Shown here: piece by piece, positions 8,801-16,404 of the stretch | Numbering within the stretch: position 1 is the first letter of the stretch | Layout: each line of letters starts with the position of its first letter | DNA from: Streptomyces sp. MBT53 | GTDB lineage: Bacteria > Actinomycetota > Actinomycetes > Streptomycetales > Streptomycetaceae | Assembly: GCF_016654115.1 (NCBI RefSeq) | Contig: NZ_JAEQAZ010000002.1 | Location: 1-64,000 of the forward strand | DNA length: 64,000 nucleotides | Direction: 5' to 3' | Position numbers and translations under genes: made by a program | The notes under the pieces: model-generated | Databases searched by the model: none | Told to the model about the DNA's origin: nothing | What the model saw: only the letters and a program-made list of their open reading frames with translations

Positions 8801-10284
8801 AGTTCGGCGAGATCCTGGTGGACGAGGGCAGGCAGTCCGCCGTCCAGTTCCAGGCCCGCCCGCAGTGCCGGGCCTGTGATCATCCGCTCGATCTGCCGGT
8901 CGTGCAGCGGGCCCAGCAGGAAGGGGGCCGCCGCGGTTTCGTCGGTCAGTTGCTCGGCTGCCATGCAGGAGCCGTAGAAGTCGAGCTTGGCCGCGTACAC
9001 CAGGACGGCCGGCGGCGGTTGGGAGCCGTTCGGACGCCACAGGATCTGTAGGGCCGTGAGGAACGCTTCCCGTTCCGTCGGTTCGGCCGTGAACACCTGC
9101 TCGAACTGGTCGACGACCATCAACAGACGCCGTTCCGCGCCCAGTTGGTGGTGCTGTCGCAGTGCCCGTCGTACCTCGTCGGCGAGGGCGGGGCCGCCGG
9201 CCGTGATCAGGTCGTGGAACCGTGAGTCGTCGGTTGTGGGCAGAGCGGCGGCCAGGGCGCGGGCGAGGGAGGCGATCGGGCGACGGCCGGGCTGGAAGAG
9301 GGCGACCGGCCAGTCGCTCATACCGGGAACGGGTACGTGGTCGGTCCGGACGGCCGCGAGCATCCCGGCCCGCAGGAGTGACGACTTCCCGGTGCCGGAC
9401 GGAGCGGTGACCGCCAAGGGGCCCGGGTGGCGCACGCGATCCGCCAACAGCACTGTCAGTTCGGTGAGTTCACGTTCGCGGCCGTGGAAGAACGGCGCCT
9501 GGACCGTCTCGAACACGGCCAGGCCGGGGTAGGGATGCGCGCCGTCCGCGATGCGGGTACCCGGCACGCCGCGCTGCGGCCGTACCGCCAGGACGGTGTC
9601 CCCCACGGCGTCGGCGCCCAGGCGGCGCGGTCGGCCGGCCTGGTGCGGGAGGCGGCCGACGACCTCGCGATAGAGGTCGTCGAGGGTCACCTGCGGTCGG
9701 GCCCCCGAGGCGGTGGCGGACAGCACGTCGATGACCGCCGCGGTGAACGGAGTGACGACCGTCCCGGACGGCGCCAGTACGTCCTCGGACGCGGACGCCA
9801 TCACGTAAGTCCGTGTGCCACCCAGCCTGTTGAAGGAGTGCGCCGAGAAACAGCAGTCCAGGACCACGGCTCGTGCGGTGGCCCGGGACGACAGCAGGTA
9901 GTTCGCGAGCATGGCGCACGGCAGCGCGGTGTGGGCGAGCCGTACGGCCTTGGTGCTGTCGGTCGCGCATGTGGCCAGATAGAGGTCGCCGCCGGGTCCG
10001 AGGACACCGTGGCCGATGAAGTACACCAGCAGCAGGCCCGTCGCGCGTTCGGCGGCGTCGGCGATCGCCTCGCCGAGTTCGTTGACGTCCGCCGGATCGG
10101 TCAGCAGCCGTACGTGCCGCTGCGCCCCGCACTCACCCGCACCGAGCGCCTTGGCCAAGGCCCGTCCGGACGCCGTCGCGGCCGGGACGTCCGGCAGCCC
10201 CGAACCGGCCGTGTGTCTGCCCGTCGATACGATGAGAACCTGGTCGGGAACGTCTTCGGGACCGTACCGGTCGGCCAGGGACAT
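5875..10284 (-). CDS. Caspase-like protease / nSTAND1 NTPase / TM / WD40 protein (conflict-system effector)
   Basis: A 1469-residue multidomain protein. A caspase-like peptidase fills about residues 1-235, with the catalytic His in YFIGHG (His92) and Cys in LDCCFS (Cys145). An nSTAND1-type NTPase follows: YPGL..F...FFHGRE near 252-270, Walker A APSGTGKSSLL at 294-304, Walker B LLMVVDQFEQ at 387-396, and a helical arm with LAHETLLRHWP near 621-631. One transmembrane helix lies at about 717-736. A WD40 propeller array of roughly twelve repeats fills about 795-1465 (VHVWN, VTLWR, VRLWD, ISFWD strand ends). In STAND proteins the repeats sense a trigger and NTP-driven assembly activates the effector; here proteolysis at the membrane is the expected output, probably causing dormancy or death. 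It starts 4 nt after the EACC1 stop, so the two form an operon. Confidence 0.88.
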   Translation of the reverse strand: MSLADRYGPEDVPDQVLIVSTGRHTAGSGLPDVPAATASGRALAKALGAGECGAQRHVRLLTDPADVNELGEAIADAAERATGLLLVYFIGHGVLGPGGDLYLATCATDSTKAVRLAHTALPCAMLANYLLSSRATARAVVLDCCFSAHSFNRLGGTRTYVMASASEDVLAPSGTVVTPFTAAVIDVLSATASGARPQVTLDDLYREVVGRLPHQAGRPRRLGADAVGDTVLAVRPQRGVPGTRIADGAHPYPGLAVFETVQAPFFHGRERELTELTVLLADRVRHPGPLAVTAPSGTGKSSLLRAGMLAAVRTDHVPVPGMSDWPVALFQPGRRPIASLARALAAALPTTDDSRFHDLITAGGPALADEVRRALRQHHQLGAERRLLMVVDQFEQVFTAEPTEREAFLTALQILWRPNGSQPPPAVLVYAAKLDFYGSCMAAEQLTDETAAAPFLLGPLHDRQIERMITGPALRAGLELDGGLPALVHQDLAELSGGRPVVDPQNLPLMAHALRSAYEHGDGLRMTVADYLAVGGASKALARTASTVFATLDPAAQKALRALLPLLVCVGDDAPDTARQATEAELLERAAEREAARRALDAFTAAGLMREVAGPVPTYELAHETLLRHWPEMQEAVAESHESQAADRRIRMDAEAWEAAGRDSALLYRGGRLDLAVERTGIRDATVAPITAAFVDESVREQLAERRHTALQRGQRLALVALIVAVSVLTPLFAMLRSTNKELGVARQSQNLTEAANRLRVRQQAASMQVSLAAWKQSPNLAGRSALLNTLGTSPEVPLSKHDGAVYATAVNKQDLVATSGQGRDRSVRLTDLSDPFQPRPVGTPLKDPTAKVNDLAFSPDDHTLWAADAGGIVWRWDITRPESPRRLPSIPSPRRDGEDPDMAHAMAFDRHGTRLAVGYESGRVLVYDTRTLKQVAQLLSEPRSWASAISWSHDDKLLATASAHKVQFWAVGEGGKFVKDGPAHGGPLSDIGSLAFSDDDKQLFGTTYDGFLATKVWSLEERRTVSSSASVLLGPDGAQADVVNVPTRKLIAVGGVDRSIVLLTSDTLRPVLTLAGPAPVASIAPTHDGSALVAGYYDGSLRVWPLSGPRVLGSGRPAQTVATAPNGRVAALSDNEPRTTLWDLTDPREPTFLAPLPLPRLPSSVVQSLAFSSNGRILAGALGAGYVVLWDVSDARAPKLLGQPLRVTDDGVFALSVALSPDGRLMAAGTADHMVHVWNVENPSDPVALGAPLEASAQVEDLAFGPHSDTLATAALDGQVTLWRTSRGKRPTRLTHPLASSAAGANTLAYSPDGTTLAVGCGEGIVRLWDTTDPEKPRALPSLKAAVGSVYSVAFRPGGPERQSAPVLAAGYGDGSISFWDLQRRPAADDRLIAVVSAGTSQVKGVAFTSDGKELFSVDSSGTGVAWFVEPKQAAAYVCAVSGPPLSKQEWGADVPLAAYARPCGKGG

Positions 10285-10288
10285 GCGG

Positions 10289-10663
10289 TCATCCCTCGGT
10301 GGATTCGGTGACAGCAGTACGTTCGCGGACGAACTCGGCCAGCCGTACGGCGTCCATCCGCTCGCACCGATCGGCCTTGACGGTGGTCACCGTGCCGTCC
10401 TCGCGCGTGATGGTGATCTCGACGTTCGACGTCCGCTCGCGCAGCCAGGTGACGATGACCGCGGCGCATCCGCTGACCGCTCCCGCGGCGACCGTCGCCA
10501 GGACCTCCGGCAGGCCACCGAGCGTGCCGGGCACCGCGCGTCCGCTCCTGAACTCGAAATGGCACCCGGCCGCAGCGCCCTCCGCCAACCGCCGCCAGAG
10601 TTCCGGCACCGCACCCGCCCCACCGGACTCGCCCACACCGATGGTGAATACCACTGGCTCCAT
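10289..10663 (-). CDS. EACC1 family protein (effector-associated constant component 1)
   Basis: A 124-residue protein with the EACC1 layout: an N-terminal alpha/beta segment, a single hydrophobic helix at about residues 52-74 (LATVAAGAVSGCAAVIVTWL), and a C-terminal strand-rich part with VEITITREDGT and a helix ending FVRERTA. EACC1 proteins are known from comparative genomics of actinobacterial NTP-dependent conflict systems, always encoded beside varying effectors; their biochemical role is not settled. It is the first gene of the operon with the caspase-nSTAND protein. The start is the ATG opening MEPVVFTIGV. Its Shine-Dalgarno sequence is weak (GGGGACGGG). The helix suggests both products meet at the membrane. 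Confidence 0.8.
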   Translation of the reverse strand: MEPVVFTIGVGESGGAGAVPELWRRLAEGAAAGCHFEFRSGRAVPGTLGGLPEVLATVAAGAVSGCAAVIVTWLRERTSNVEITITREDGTVTTVKADRCERMDAVRLAEFVRERTAVTESTEG

Positions 10664-10989
10664 TGTCTGCGCCCGTCCCCGTTCCCGCTGCCCGCCACCT
10701 GGGCACCGCCGCCACGATTCATATCGCTCAACCCGTTCCGTGCGGGTGGCGTCGGTACCCGCACCACCCGGACGAGGGATGGACGGTCAACGACCAGCGC
10801 CTAAGCCATGCCACAGTGACGGCATCACCCCCCTCCTCCATACTTTTAATCCTTGGATTGCAAGTATCGATCAGAACCCTCAATCCGTACGCACTTCATC
10901 CAAGCCTTGCGCTGAGATGGATAGGGGGTCTACCTTCTTTTCATCGCCCCGGGGTGAAGGACTGTGGGGCAGGGGATTGGGGGTTCGGC
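10664..10989. promoter_or_regulatory. Divergent intergenic region between EACC1 and the CxCxC gene
   Basis: 326 bp between divergent genes, with a local AT-rich patch unlike its surroundings. A dyad AATCC-TT-GGATT lies at 10848-10859 and could be an operator. For the rightward gene a sigma-70-like pair is possible: TTGCGC at 10907-10912 and TACCTT at 10931-10936, 18 nt apart. No further gene was seen. Confidence 0.4.
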
Positions 10990-11511
10990 ATGCTCAACAT
11001 CGGACTGGGTGCCTACCGGACGTGGCCGGAGGACGAGCACGGGAAGTCGTCGGCCGGATGGCGTCCGGGGCTCTCCGACGAGGAGGTGTACGCGGCGGGG
11101 AACGGCCGCTGGAAGCTGGGGACGCGGGCGGACCGGGAACGGTACGTGGTGTTCAGCGCGATGGGCATCGTCGTCCTGGCCGTGGAGATCGACCACATCT
11201 CCGCCCCGGCCCCGGACGGTCGTCGCACGATCCACGGGACGATCCTCAAGCCCGGCGATCCGGTGTACGACAAGTACGTGGGCAACGAGTCCCCGGTCGA
11301 GAAGAGTCAGAACCCGGTGCAGTACTTCGACTCGCCGTTCGATCGCACCGACTGCGCGTGCGGGTGCGGCGAAGAGGTCCCGTCCGGACGCGACTTCCTG
11401 CCCGGGCACGACCAGATCGCCATTCACCAGCGGGTCAAGCTGGTCGGCGGTGTCCTGCCGTTCATGGACTGGTTCGACACGACATGGCCCGAAGCCAAGT
11501 CGCAGGCGTGA
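10990..11511 (+). CDS. Hypothetical protein with CxCxC...H metal-binding-like motif
   Basis: A 173-residue soluble protein of unknown function. A compact cluster DCACGCGEEVPSGRDFLPGHD carries Cys122, Cys124, Cys126 and His140, with His146 close by, and looks like a small metal-binding knuckle. The N-terminal half (YVVFSAMGIVVLAVEID) looks strand-rich. The start was set at MLNIG because the upstream part of the open frame lies in the AT-rich promoter region; GGGGG precedes the ATG. It is divergent from the EACC1-caspase operon. The shared promoter region raises, but does not prove, a link to that system. Confidence 0.65.
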   Translation: MLNIGLGAYRTWPEDEHGKSSAGWRPGLSDEEVYAAGNGRWKLGTRADRERYVVFSAMGIVVLAVEIDHISAPAPDGRRTIHGTILKPGDPVYDKYVGNESPVEKSQNPVQYFDSPFDRTDCACGCGEEVPSGRDFLPGHDQIAIHQRVKLVGGVLPFMDWFDTTWPEAKSQA

Positions 11512-11570
11512 CGGACTGAGCGCCGCCGGGGTCGGCGTCCACGAGGAGGACACGGGTCCTTTCCGCTCCT

Positions 11571-11840
11571 TCATGCGGCAGGCGTGGACCCGCCCTTCGG
11601 GCCGCCTGCAAGGTGGTTCATGGCCCGCTGCGCGAGCGTCTGCTCGTGCAGGCGGCGGGCGGACTCCAGCAGACGGATGCTGTCCGGTCCCCACACGCGG
11701 CGCAGGACGTAGCGTTCGTAGGGACCCTGCTGCATGAGTCAGGCGACCGGCAGGAAGAGCTTGGCCGCGCGGGCGGCCCGCCTGCTCTTGCGCGGGCCGA
11801 GGCCCATCGAGTTGCGCATCCTGGCCAGGAGTGTGCCCAT
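11571..11840 (-). pseudogene. Broken ORF with an in-frame stop (unknown family)
   Basis: Two protein-like pieces lie in one frame: MGTLLARMRNSMGLGPRKS...KLFLPVA ends at a TGA (11741-11739), and reading continues in the same frame as LMQQGPYERYVLRRVWGPDS...QRAMNHLAGG to a second stop at 11571. Upstream residues (AVIPYALQTTAIELPV) also look protein-like. This suggests a gene inactivated by a nonsense change; a genuine small 54-residue ORF from 11735 is the alternative. Family not recognised. Confidence 0.4.
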
Positions 11841-11943
11841 GACGGGGAGTTCGATCGCCGTGGTCTGCAGCGCGTACGGGATGACGGCGCGCAGGTGTGA
11901 CCAGCCGGGTGATCCCCCTGTTCGAGTTGCAGCGAGTCTGACC

Positions 11944-12411
11944 TCATCCGCCTTCCCGTCCGCCGGACAGACGGCACCGCCACCAGAGGTCGGAACGCCA
12001 CTGCCGCTCAGCGGCGAACGGATCGGGCAGCGTCCGCTCGACGTACCTGGCATCCAGCTCGCGCACCTGGCGCTCCAGCTGGGCTCGGGGCCAGGGAGGC
12101 AACTGCTGCATGACCTCCTCGAGCACGTCGCGGGCGTGCCGTACGTCGTCCAAGGAGCAGCCGCGGCACGAACACTCCGCGTCCTGCGGATACAGGGGGC
12201 GTCGTCCGGGGGCCTGCAGAAACGCCCGATACCGCCGCAGCGCACCGTCGGTGGCACCCGGGCAGACGTAGTAGTCGCCCGCGAGCATCTCCACCCGATC
12301 TATGGCGGCGCTGGTTCGGGCAGAGAGCCCGTGGATTCGCTGCGGAGGCAGGCCCCGAGCGACACGGAGAGACTGTTCGGCGCGCAACGCGCCGGGCCGC
12401 TTACGCGGCAT
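11944..12411 (-). CDS. Conserved hypothetical protein with CxCxxC motif
   Basis: A 155-residue soluble protein. The C-terminal two thirds look well ordered and helical: a CSCRGC motif is followed by SLDDVRHARDVLEEVMQQL, then LERQVRELDARYVERTLPDP. The N-terminus is Arg-rich (MPRKRPGALRAEQSLRVARG). I believe similar proteins are common in streptomycetes, but I know no function. It is transcribed leftward, toward the broken ORF. The three clustered cysteines could bind a metal. Real gene likely; function unknown. Confidence 0.6.
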   Translation of the reverse strand: MPRKRPGALRAEQSLRVARGLPPQRIHGLSARTSAAIDRVEMLAGDYYVCPGATDGALRRYRAFLQAPGRRPLYPQDAECSCRGCSLDDVRHARDVLEEVMQQLPPWPRAQLERQVRELDARYVERTLPDPFAAERQWRSDLWWRCRLSGGREGG

Positions 12412-12461
12412 GGACCTTTCGGTACATGGACATGACCACCATCATGCCAGCACCTAGGGCC

Positions 12462-13370
12462 TTAGCGTCCCAGGTACCTGGTGAAGAACGGCGTGAGGTG
12501 AGCGGTCACCTGGTCGACGTACTCGGGGACGTCGTAGAGCGAGACGTGTCCGGCGCCGTCGACGACGGCCAGTTCCTTCGGGCTGCTGACCCTCGGCAGG
12601 AGCCGCTCGGCCTGCCACAGGGAACCCGCCTTGCTGCCGGCGACCATGAGGAGCGGCTGGGTGAGCAGGGTCTCGACCTGGTGGAAGGCGTCGTAGGCGT
12701 AGATGCTCGCGATGCTGGTGAACAGCATGCGGTTGTCGGAGCGGGCGTGCTGGGCGCGGGGGGTGCGGTAGTAGTCGTGGGCCTCGGCCATGTCGGGGAC
12801 GGAGGTCTCGTCGACGGTCTCGGGCACGTAGGGCACGATCGCGGCGTCGGCGCCCTTGGCCTCGGCGGTCCGCTGCCGCGCCACCGCGTCGAGGGTCGCG
12901 AGCTGGGTGGCGACGGGCTCGGTGCCGTCCCAGCCCAGCCGGTAGGCGGCCCCGATGTCGATCGGGCTGACGGTGCCGACGGCCTTGATACGGCGGTCGG
13001 TCATCGTGGCGTCGACGGCGTAGCCCGCTCCGGCGCAGATGCCCAGCACGCCGATGCGGTCGGCGTCGACGTAGCCGAGCGTGGACAGGTGGTCCACGGC
13101 GGACCGGATGTCCGCGACGCGGGAGGCGGGGTCTTCGAGGTGGCGGGGCTCTCCGCCGCTCTCTCCCTGGTGGGAGGCGTCGAAGGCGAGGACGACGAAG
13201 CCCTCGCGGGCCAGCTCGGCGGCGTAGAGGCCGGCGGTCTGTTCCTTGACGCCGCCACCGGGGTGGACGGACACGATCGCCGGGTACGACCCGTCCTCGG
13301 CGAAGTCGTCGGGGAGGTGGAGGTTCCCGGCCATGGTGATGCCGGCGTTGTCGAAGGTGATGCTCTGCAT
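12462..13370 (-). CDS. Alpha/beta hydrolase with Cys nucleophile (dienelactone-hydrolase-like)
   Basis: A 302-residue alpha/beta hydrolase. The nucleophile elbow reads GICAGAG, with Cys in place of the usual Ser, as in dienelactone hydrolases and YcjY-type proteins. The oxyanion region is HPGGGVKEQ, the DASHQGESGG loop follows, and the catalytic His is probably in DGAGHVSLYD near the C-terminus. The start MQSITFDNAG has a strong AAAGGAA Shine-Dalgarno; the longer open frame upstream overlaps the divergent regulator and is not coding. It is divergently paired with an XRE-type regulator across 210 bp, an arrangement that suggests direct control. Substrate unknown. Confidence 0.87.
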   Translation of the reverse strand: MQSITFDNAGITMAGNLHLPDDFAEDGSYPAIVSVHPGGGVKEQTAGLYAAELAREGFVVLAFDASHQGESGGEPRHLEDPASRVADIRSAVDHLSTLGYVDADRIGVLGICAGAGYAVDATMTDRRIKAVGTVSPIDIGAAYRLGWDGTEPVATQLATLDAVARQRTAEAKGADAAIVPYVPETVDETSVPDMAEAHDYYRTPRAQHARSDNRMLFTSIASIYAYDAFHQVETLLTQPLLMVAGSKAGSLWQAERLLPRVSSPKELAVVDGAGHVSLYDVPEYVDQVTAHLTPFFTRYLGR

Positions 13371-13580
13371 GGCGCTTTCCTTTGTTGCCTGTTCAGCGGA
13401 GGGAGAAGGGGGTCTCTCTCCGGTCGGGTCAGGCCCGCGGACCGCGGAACCGGTCGGCAGCCGTTCGCCGCTCGGGCCGACAACCATGCAACCGGTGGAT
13501 CGGCGCGTGAGGGAGTCACCGTCGAAAGGTGTAAAGGCAGGGCATCCCACCAGACCGTGCCGCTGCCTAGCCTGGAAGGC

Positions 13581-14462
13581 ATGGACCACCGCAACGAGAT
13601 CCGCGAGTTCCTGACCTCCCGCCGGGCCAGGATCACCCCCGACCAGGCCGGACTGCCCAGCCACGGGATCCGTCGGGTCCCCGGCCTGCGTCGCGCCGAG
13701 GCCGCACAGCTCGCCGACGTCAGCGTCGAGTACTACGCCCGCATGGAGCGGGGCAACCTCACCGGAGTCTCCGACGCGGTCCTGGACGCGCTCGCCCGCG
13801 CCCTGCGACTCGACGACGCCGAGCGCGCCCACCTCTACGACCTGGCCCGCGCGGCCGCACCGAGTCCGCGGCGACGCCGCACCCCGGCCTCTCAGCGGGG
13901 AGTGCGGCCCAACGTCCAGCGGCTCCTCGACTCGATGACCGACTCCCCCGCGTTCGTCGTCAACGGCCGCACGGACGTCCTGGCCGCCAACAGTCTTGGC
14001 CGCGCCCTCTTCGCACCGCTCCACACCGGCGCGGCCCAGCCGCCCAACCACGCCCGGTTCATCTTCCTCGACCCCCGCTCCCACACCTTCTGGGACGACT
14101 GGGACCACGCCGCGGACGACGCGGTGGCCCTCCTGCACGCCCAGGCCGGCCGGGCCCCCTTCGACCAGGACCTGACCGCCCTGGTGGGCGAACTCTCCAC
14201 CCGCAGCGAGGACTTCCGCATCCGCTGGGCCCGCCACGACGTACGCCGCCACACCACCGGACTCAAAAGCCTGCGCCACCCCGCGATCGGCCCGCTGCGC
14301 CTCACCTTCGAGGCGATGACACTCGTAGCGGACACCGATCTGACCCTCTTCGTCTACGGCGCTGAACCCGGCACCCCCTCCGAGGACGGCCTGCGCCTGC
14401 TCGCCACCTGGACAGCCACCCACGATCAGCAGCGGGCGACCCCCGTCACCGGCGACGCCTGA
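13581..14462 (+). CDS. XRE-family transcriptional regulator with MmyB-like ligand domain
   Basis: A 293-residue regulator. The helix-turn-helix lies in about residues 12-85 (RRVPGLRRAEAAQLADVSVEYYARMERG), a form typical of the actinobacterial MmyB-like group. A ligand-binding domain follows from about residue 110 (VQRLLDSMTDSPAFVVNGR). Related proteins bind fatty acids or other hydrophobic ligands. Start ATG at MDHRNEIREFL with GGAAGG close upstream. It is divergent from the alpha/beta hydrolase at 12462-13370, which it most likely controls. Confidence 0.88.
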   Translation: MDHRNEIREFLTSRRARITPDQAGLPSHGIRRVPGLRRAEAAQLADVSVEYYARMERGNLTGVSDAVLDALARALRLDDAERAHLYDLARAAAPSPRRRRTPASQRGVRPNVQRLLDSMTDSPAFVVNGRTDVLAANSLGRALFAPLHTGAAQPPNHARFIFLDPRSHTFWDDWDHAADDAVALLHAQAGRAPFDQDLTALVGELSTRSEDFRIRWARHDVRRHTTGLKSLRHPAIGPLRLTFEAMTLVADTDLTLFVYGAEPGTPSEDGLRLLATWTATHDQQRATPVTGDA

Positions 14463-14472
14463 GCGACTGTCC

Positions 14473-14523
14473 GAGGCGGTCGAGGCAACCCCGTTCACGT
14501 GCCCTGCACGGCGTGACCGCCTC
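14473..14523. terminator. Possible terminator between convergent genes
   Basis: A 9-bp perfect inverted repeat, GAGGCGGTC (14473-14481) and GACCGCCTC (14515-14523), with a 33-nt loop, lies between the XRE regulator and the LLM oxidoreductase, which converge here. The long loop makes the call uncertain. Confidence 0.35.
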
Positions 14524-14560
14524 GTTCACCGAGATCGGTTCGGACTTCGACGCGCCCCGT

Positions 14561-15565
14561 TCAAGAACGAGTGGCCGGAACTGCCTCCCGGCCATGAGGA
14601 TGCACGTGGGCGAGGGCGAAGCTCGACAGCTCACGGGCGATGTCCGGGCCGCTCGGTGTGTAGATGACCTCGCTGAAGCCGTCTTCGACGAGGCGTTCGA
14701 CGCTCTGCCGGATGCGGTGGATGTCGCCGACCATGGTGGTGTGATCGATGTGCTCCAGGAGCGCGCGGTCGCGGTCGGGCAGGTGGGTGACGTGGCCCTC
14801 GAAGGTCAACAGGTGGCGTGCCTGCGGTGGTTCGAGCGCCTCGACGGCGTCCCGCCACTGTCGGCCGCCCGGCAGGGCGTCCACGGCCTCGGCGCCGCCG
14901 TACGCGTAGGCGTTGTGCCAGTCCAGGACCCGCCACGGTCCGATCGCCCGGCGCACTCGGTCGCTGCCGGGGTCCTCGCCCGGTTCCAGGACGGTGCCGG
15001 ACACCAGGGTCGCCGTGGGGAGGTCGGGGTGTACGGGTCCGATGATCCCGTCGGCGATCTCGGCCGCCAGTGCGGCGCCTCGCGGTCCGAACGCGCTGAG
15101 CCACAGGGGGACTTGAATCGGGCGCGACTGTGCGAGTCCGTCCGCGTGGAGCATTCGTACGGGCTTGCCGTTCACCAACGCCGTCTCCCCTGCCAGGAGT
15201 CGGCGCAGCACCCGTATGTAGTCACCCAACTCGTCGAGTTTCATGGGTGGTTGTCCGACCGTCAGGCGGGCGGTGAAGCCGGTGCCGAAGCAGGGCCGCA
15301 GCCGCCCGCCGGACAGGCGCGCGACGGTGGCGATGGCCGAGGCCGTCGCCATGACCTCGCGTTGCGCCGGGATCAGCACGGCGGTGGCCAGCCCGATCCG
15401 GCTGGTGCGTCGGGCGGCGAGTGCCAGGTGGACGAACGGGTCTTCCCACAGAGGTGCCGAGTCGTAGATCCACACCCGCGCGTATCCGAGCTGTTCGGCC
15501 AGTACCGCGAGTTCGGCGAAGTCGGGTCCCGGTGGCAGTCCGCACGACAGCTCGAACTCAGCCAC
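14561..15565 (-). CDS. LLM-class flavin-dependent oxidoreductase
   Basis: A 334-residue luciferase-like (bacterial luciferase/F420 class) TIM-barrel oxidoreductase. Typical segments are AVLAEQLGYARVWIYDS near the N-terminus, IGLATAVLIPAQREVMATASAIATV, LSGGRLRPCFGTG, and the WLSAFGPRGAALAAEIADG segment. Several actinobacterial relatives use F420; FMN cannot be excluded from sequence alone. The GTG start overlaps the end of the preceding DUF1330 gene by 8 bp, so the two are co-translated. The partner suggests a monooxygenase or reductase role on a small molecule. Confidence 0.87.
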   Translation of the reverse strand: MAEFELSCGLPPGPDFAELAVLAEQLGYARVWIYDSAPLWEDPFVHLALAARRTSRIGLATAVLIPAQREVMATASAIATVARLSGGRLRPCFGTGFTARLTVGQPPMKLDELGDYIRVLRRLLAGETALVNGKPVRMLHADGLAQSRPIQVPLWLSAFGPRGAALAAEIADGIIGPVHPDLPTATLVSGTVLEPGEDPGSDRVRRAIGPWRVLDWHNAYAYGGAEAVDALPGGRQWRDAVEALEPPQARHLLTFEGHVTHLPDRDRALLEHIDHTTMVGDIHRIRQSVERLVEDGFSEVIYTPSGPDIARELSSFALAHVHPHGREAVPATRS

Positions 15566-15863
15566 GTGACATCTCGAAACCGCTCAGCAGCACCGCGTGC
15601 GACTCGGCCGCGGCCTGCCGCAAGGGCCGTGCTGCGGCGTAGGAATCGGAGTCGTACCAGACCTGGGCCGCTTCGACCGACTCGAATTCGAGAATGACCG
15701 TACGGTTTCCGTGCCATTCGCCTTCCAGTACCCGGGGTTGCCCGTCGACAACCAGCGGCTTGGCCCCGCCCTGTGCCATGGAGGGTGCGGCCGCCCGGCT
15801 GTACGCGGCCATCCCCTCGTCGTCCCTGATGGCTTCCGTGACGATGACGTATCCCTTGGGCAT
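15558..15863 (-). CDS. DUF1330 domain protein
   Basis: A 101-residue dimeric alpha/beta-barrel-type protein. It shows the DUF1330 pattern: MPKGYVIVTEAI at the start, PSMAQGGAKPLVVDG, GEWHGNRTVILEFES and AQVWYDSDSYAAARPLRQ. Function is unknown for the family. The ATG start has a strong AAAGGAG 8 nt upstream; the open frame extends 14 codons further but is not needed. It is the first gene of a two-gene unit with the LLM oxidoreductase, overlapping it by 8 bp, so it may act in the same reaction. Confidence 0.85.
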   Translation of the reverse strand: MPKGYVIVTEAIRDDEGMAAYSRAAAPSMAQGGAKPLVVDGQPRVLEGEWHGNRTVILEFESVEAAQVWYDSDSYAAARPLRQAAAESHAVLLSGFEMSRG

Positions 15864-15944
15864 CGAATTCTCCTTTGGAACAAGCAGGTTGAGGATTTCT
15901 CGCACGGGGTACCGGTCCGGATCGGCCTCATACGCAGGTGGCGT

Positions 15945-16290
15945 TCAGTCGGTCTGCGCCTCCGACTCGGCGGACGGCCGTATGCGAACCCGCCCTCGAA
16001 GACGAGGTACCCCTTGCCGCGGTGGTCGGTGAGGGCGGCCACGAGCGTCAGGCCCACGTACGCGGTTCAGGCCGCGCCCGCCAGGAGGCCGAGGGCAAGC
16101 AGCGCTCCCGCGACGATCTCGATGCCGGCCGCGAGCCGTGCGTGCAGCCATGCCGGGCGCAGCCCGGGCGAAGCGACCAGGCGGTCGTACCGCGCAGTCC
16201 GCCCGAGCCGAAAGCCTTGTTCGCACCGTGGGCGATCAGCATCAGCCCGAGGGCCAGGCGGATCACCAGCATGCCCAGGTCATGGGCCAT
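15945..16290 (-). pseudogene. DoxX-family membrane protein, decayed
   Basis: The gene starts well (MAHDLGMLVIRLALGLMLIAHG...KAFGSGGLRGTTAW). It then needs a +1 shift just after the TTAW codons to continue as FASPGLRPAWLHARLAAGIEIVAGA. That frame meets a TGA after LLAGAA, reads on as TAYVGLTLVAALTDHRGKGYLVFEGG, and then loses similarity without the last helix. One frameshift, one stop and a truncated 3' end make it non-functional unless the assembly is wrong. Intact DoxX proteins are about 130-150 residues with four helices. Confidence 0.75.
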
Positions 16291-16354
16291 GACGGTCCCC
16301 AACTCCCTTGTCGAGCCGCTTGGGGCAAGGCGACTGCGACCGGCTACGTCGCTC

Positions 16355-16376
16355 CCGGCCCCTTCGCAAGGGCCGG
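16355..16376 (-). terminator. Terminator downstream of the amidohydrolase gene
   Basis: Hairpin CCGGCCCCTT / AAGGGCCGG around a CGC loop, with one bulged C. It lies about 30 bp past the stop of the leftward amidohydrolase gene. Confidence 0.6.
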
Positions 16377-16404
16377 TCGACGATCGATCTACGACTCGGT
16401 GCGA

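Noticed and set aside
12462-14498. Apparent fusion of the hydrolase frame with a 370-residue leftward extension
   Set aside because: The extension is antisense to the XRE regulator and the hydrolase has its own ribosome site at 13370.
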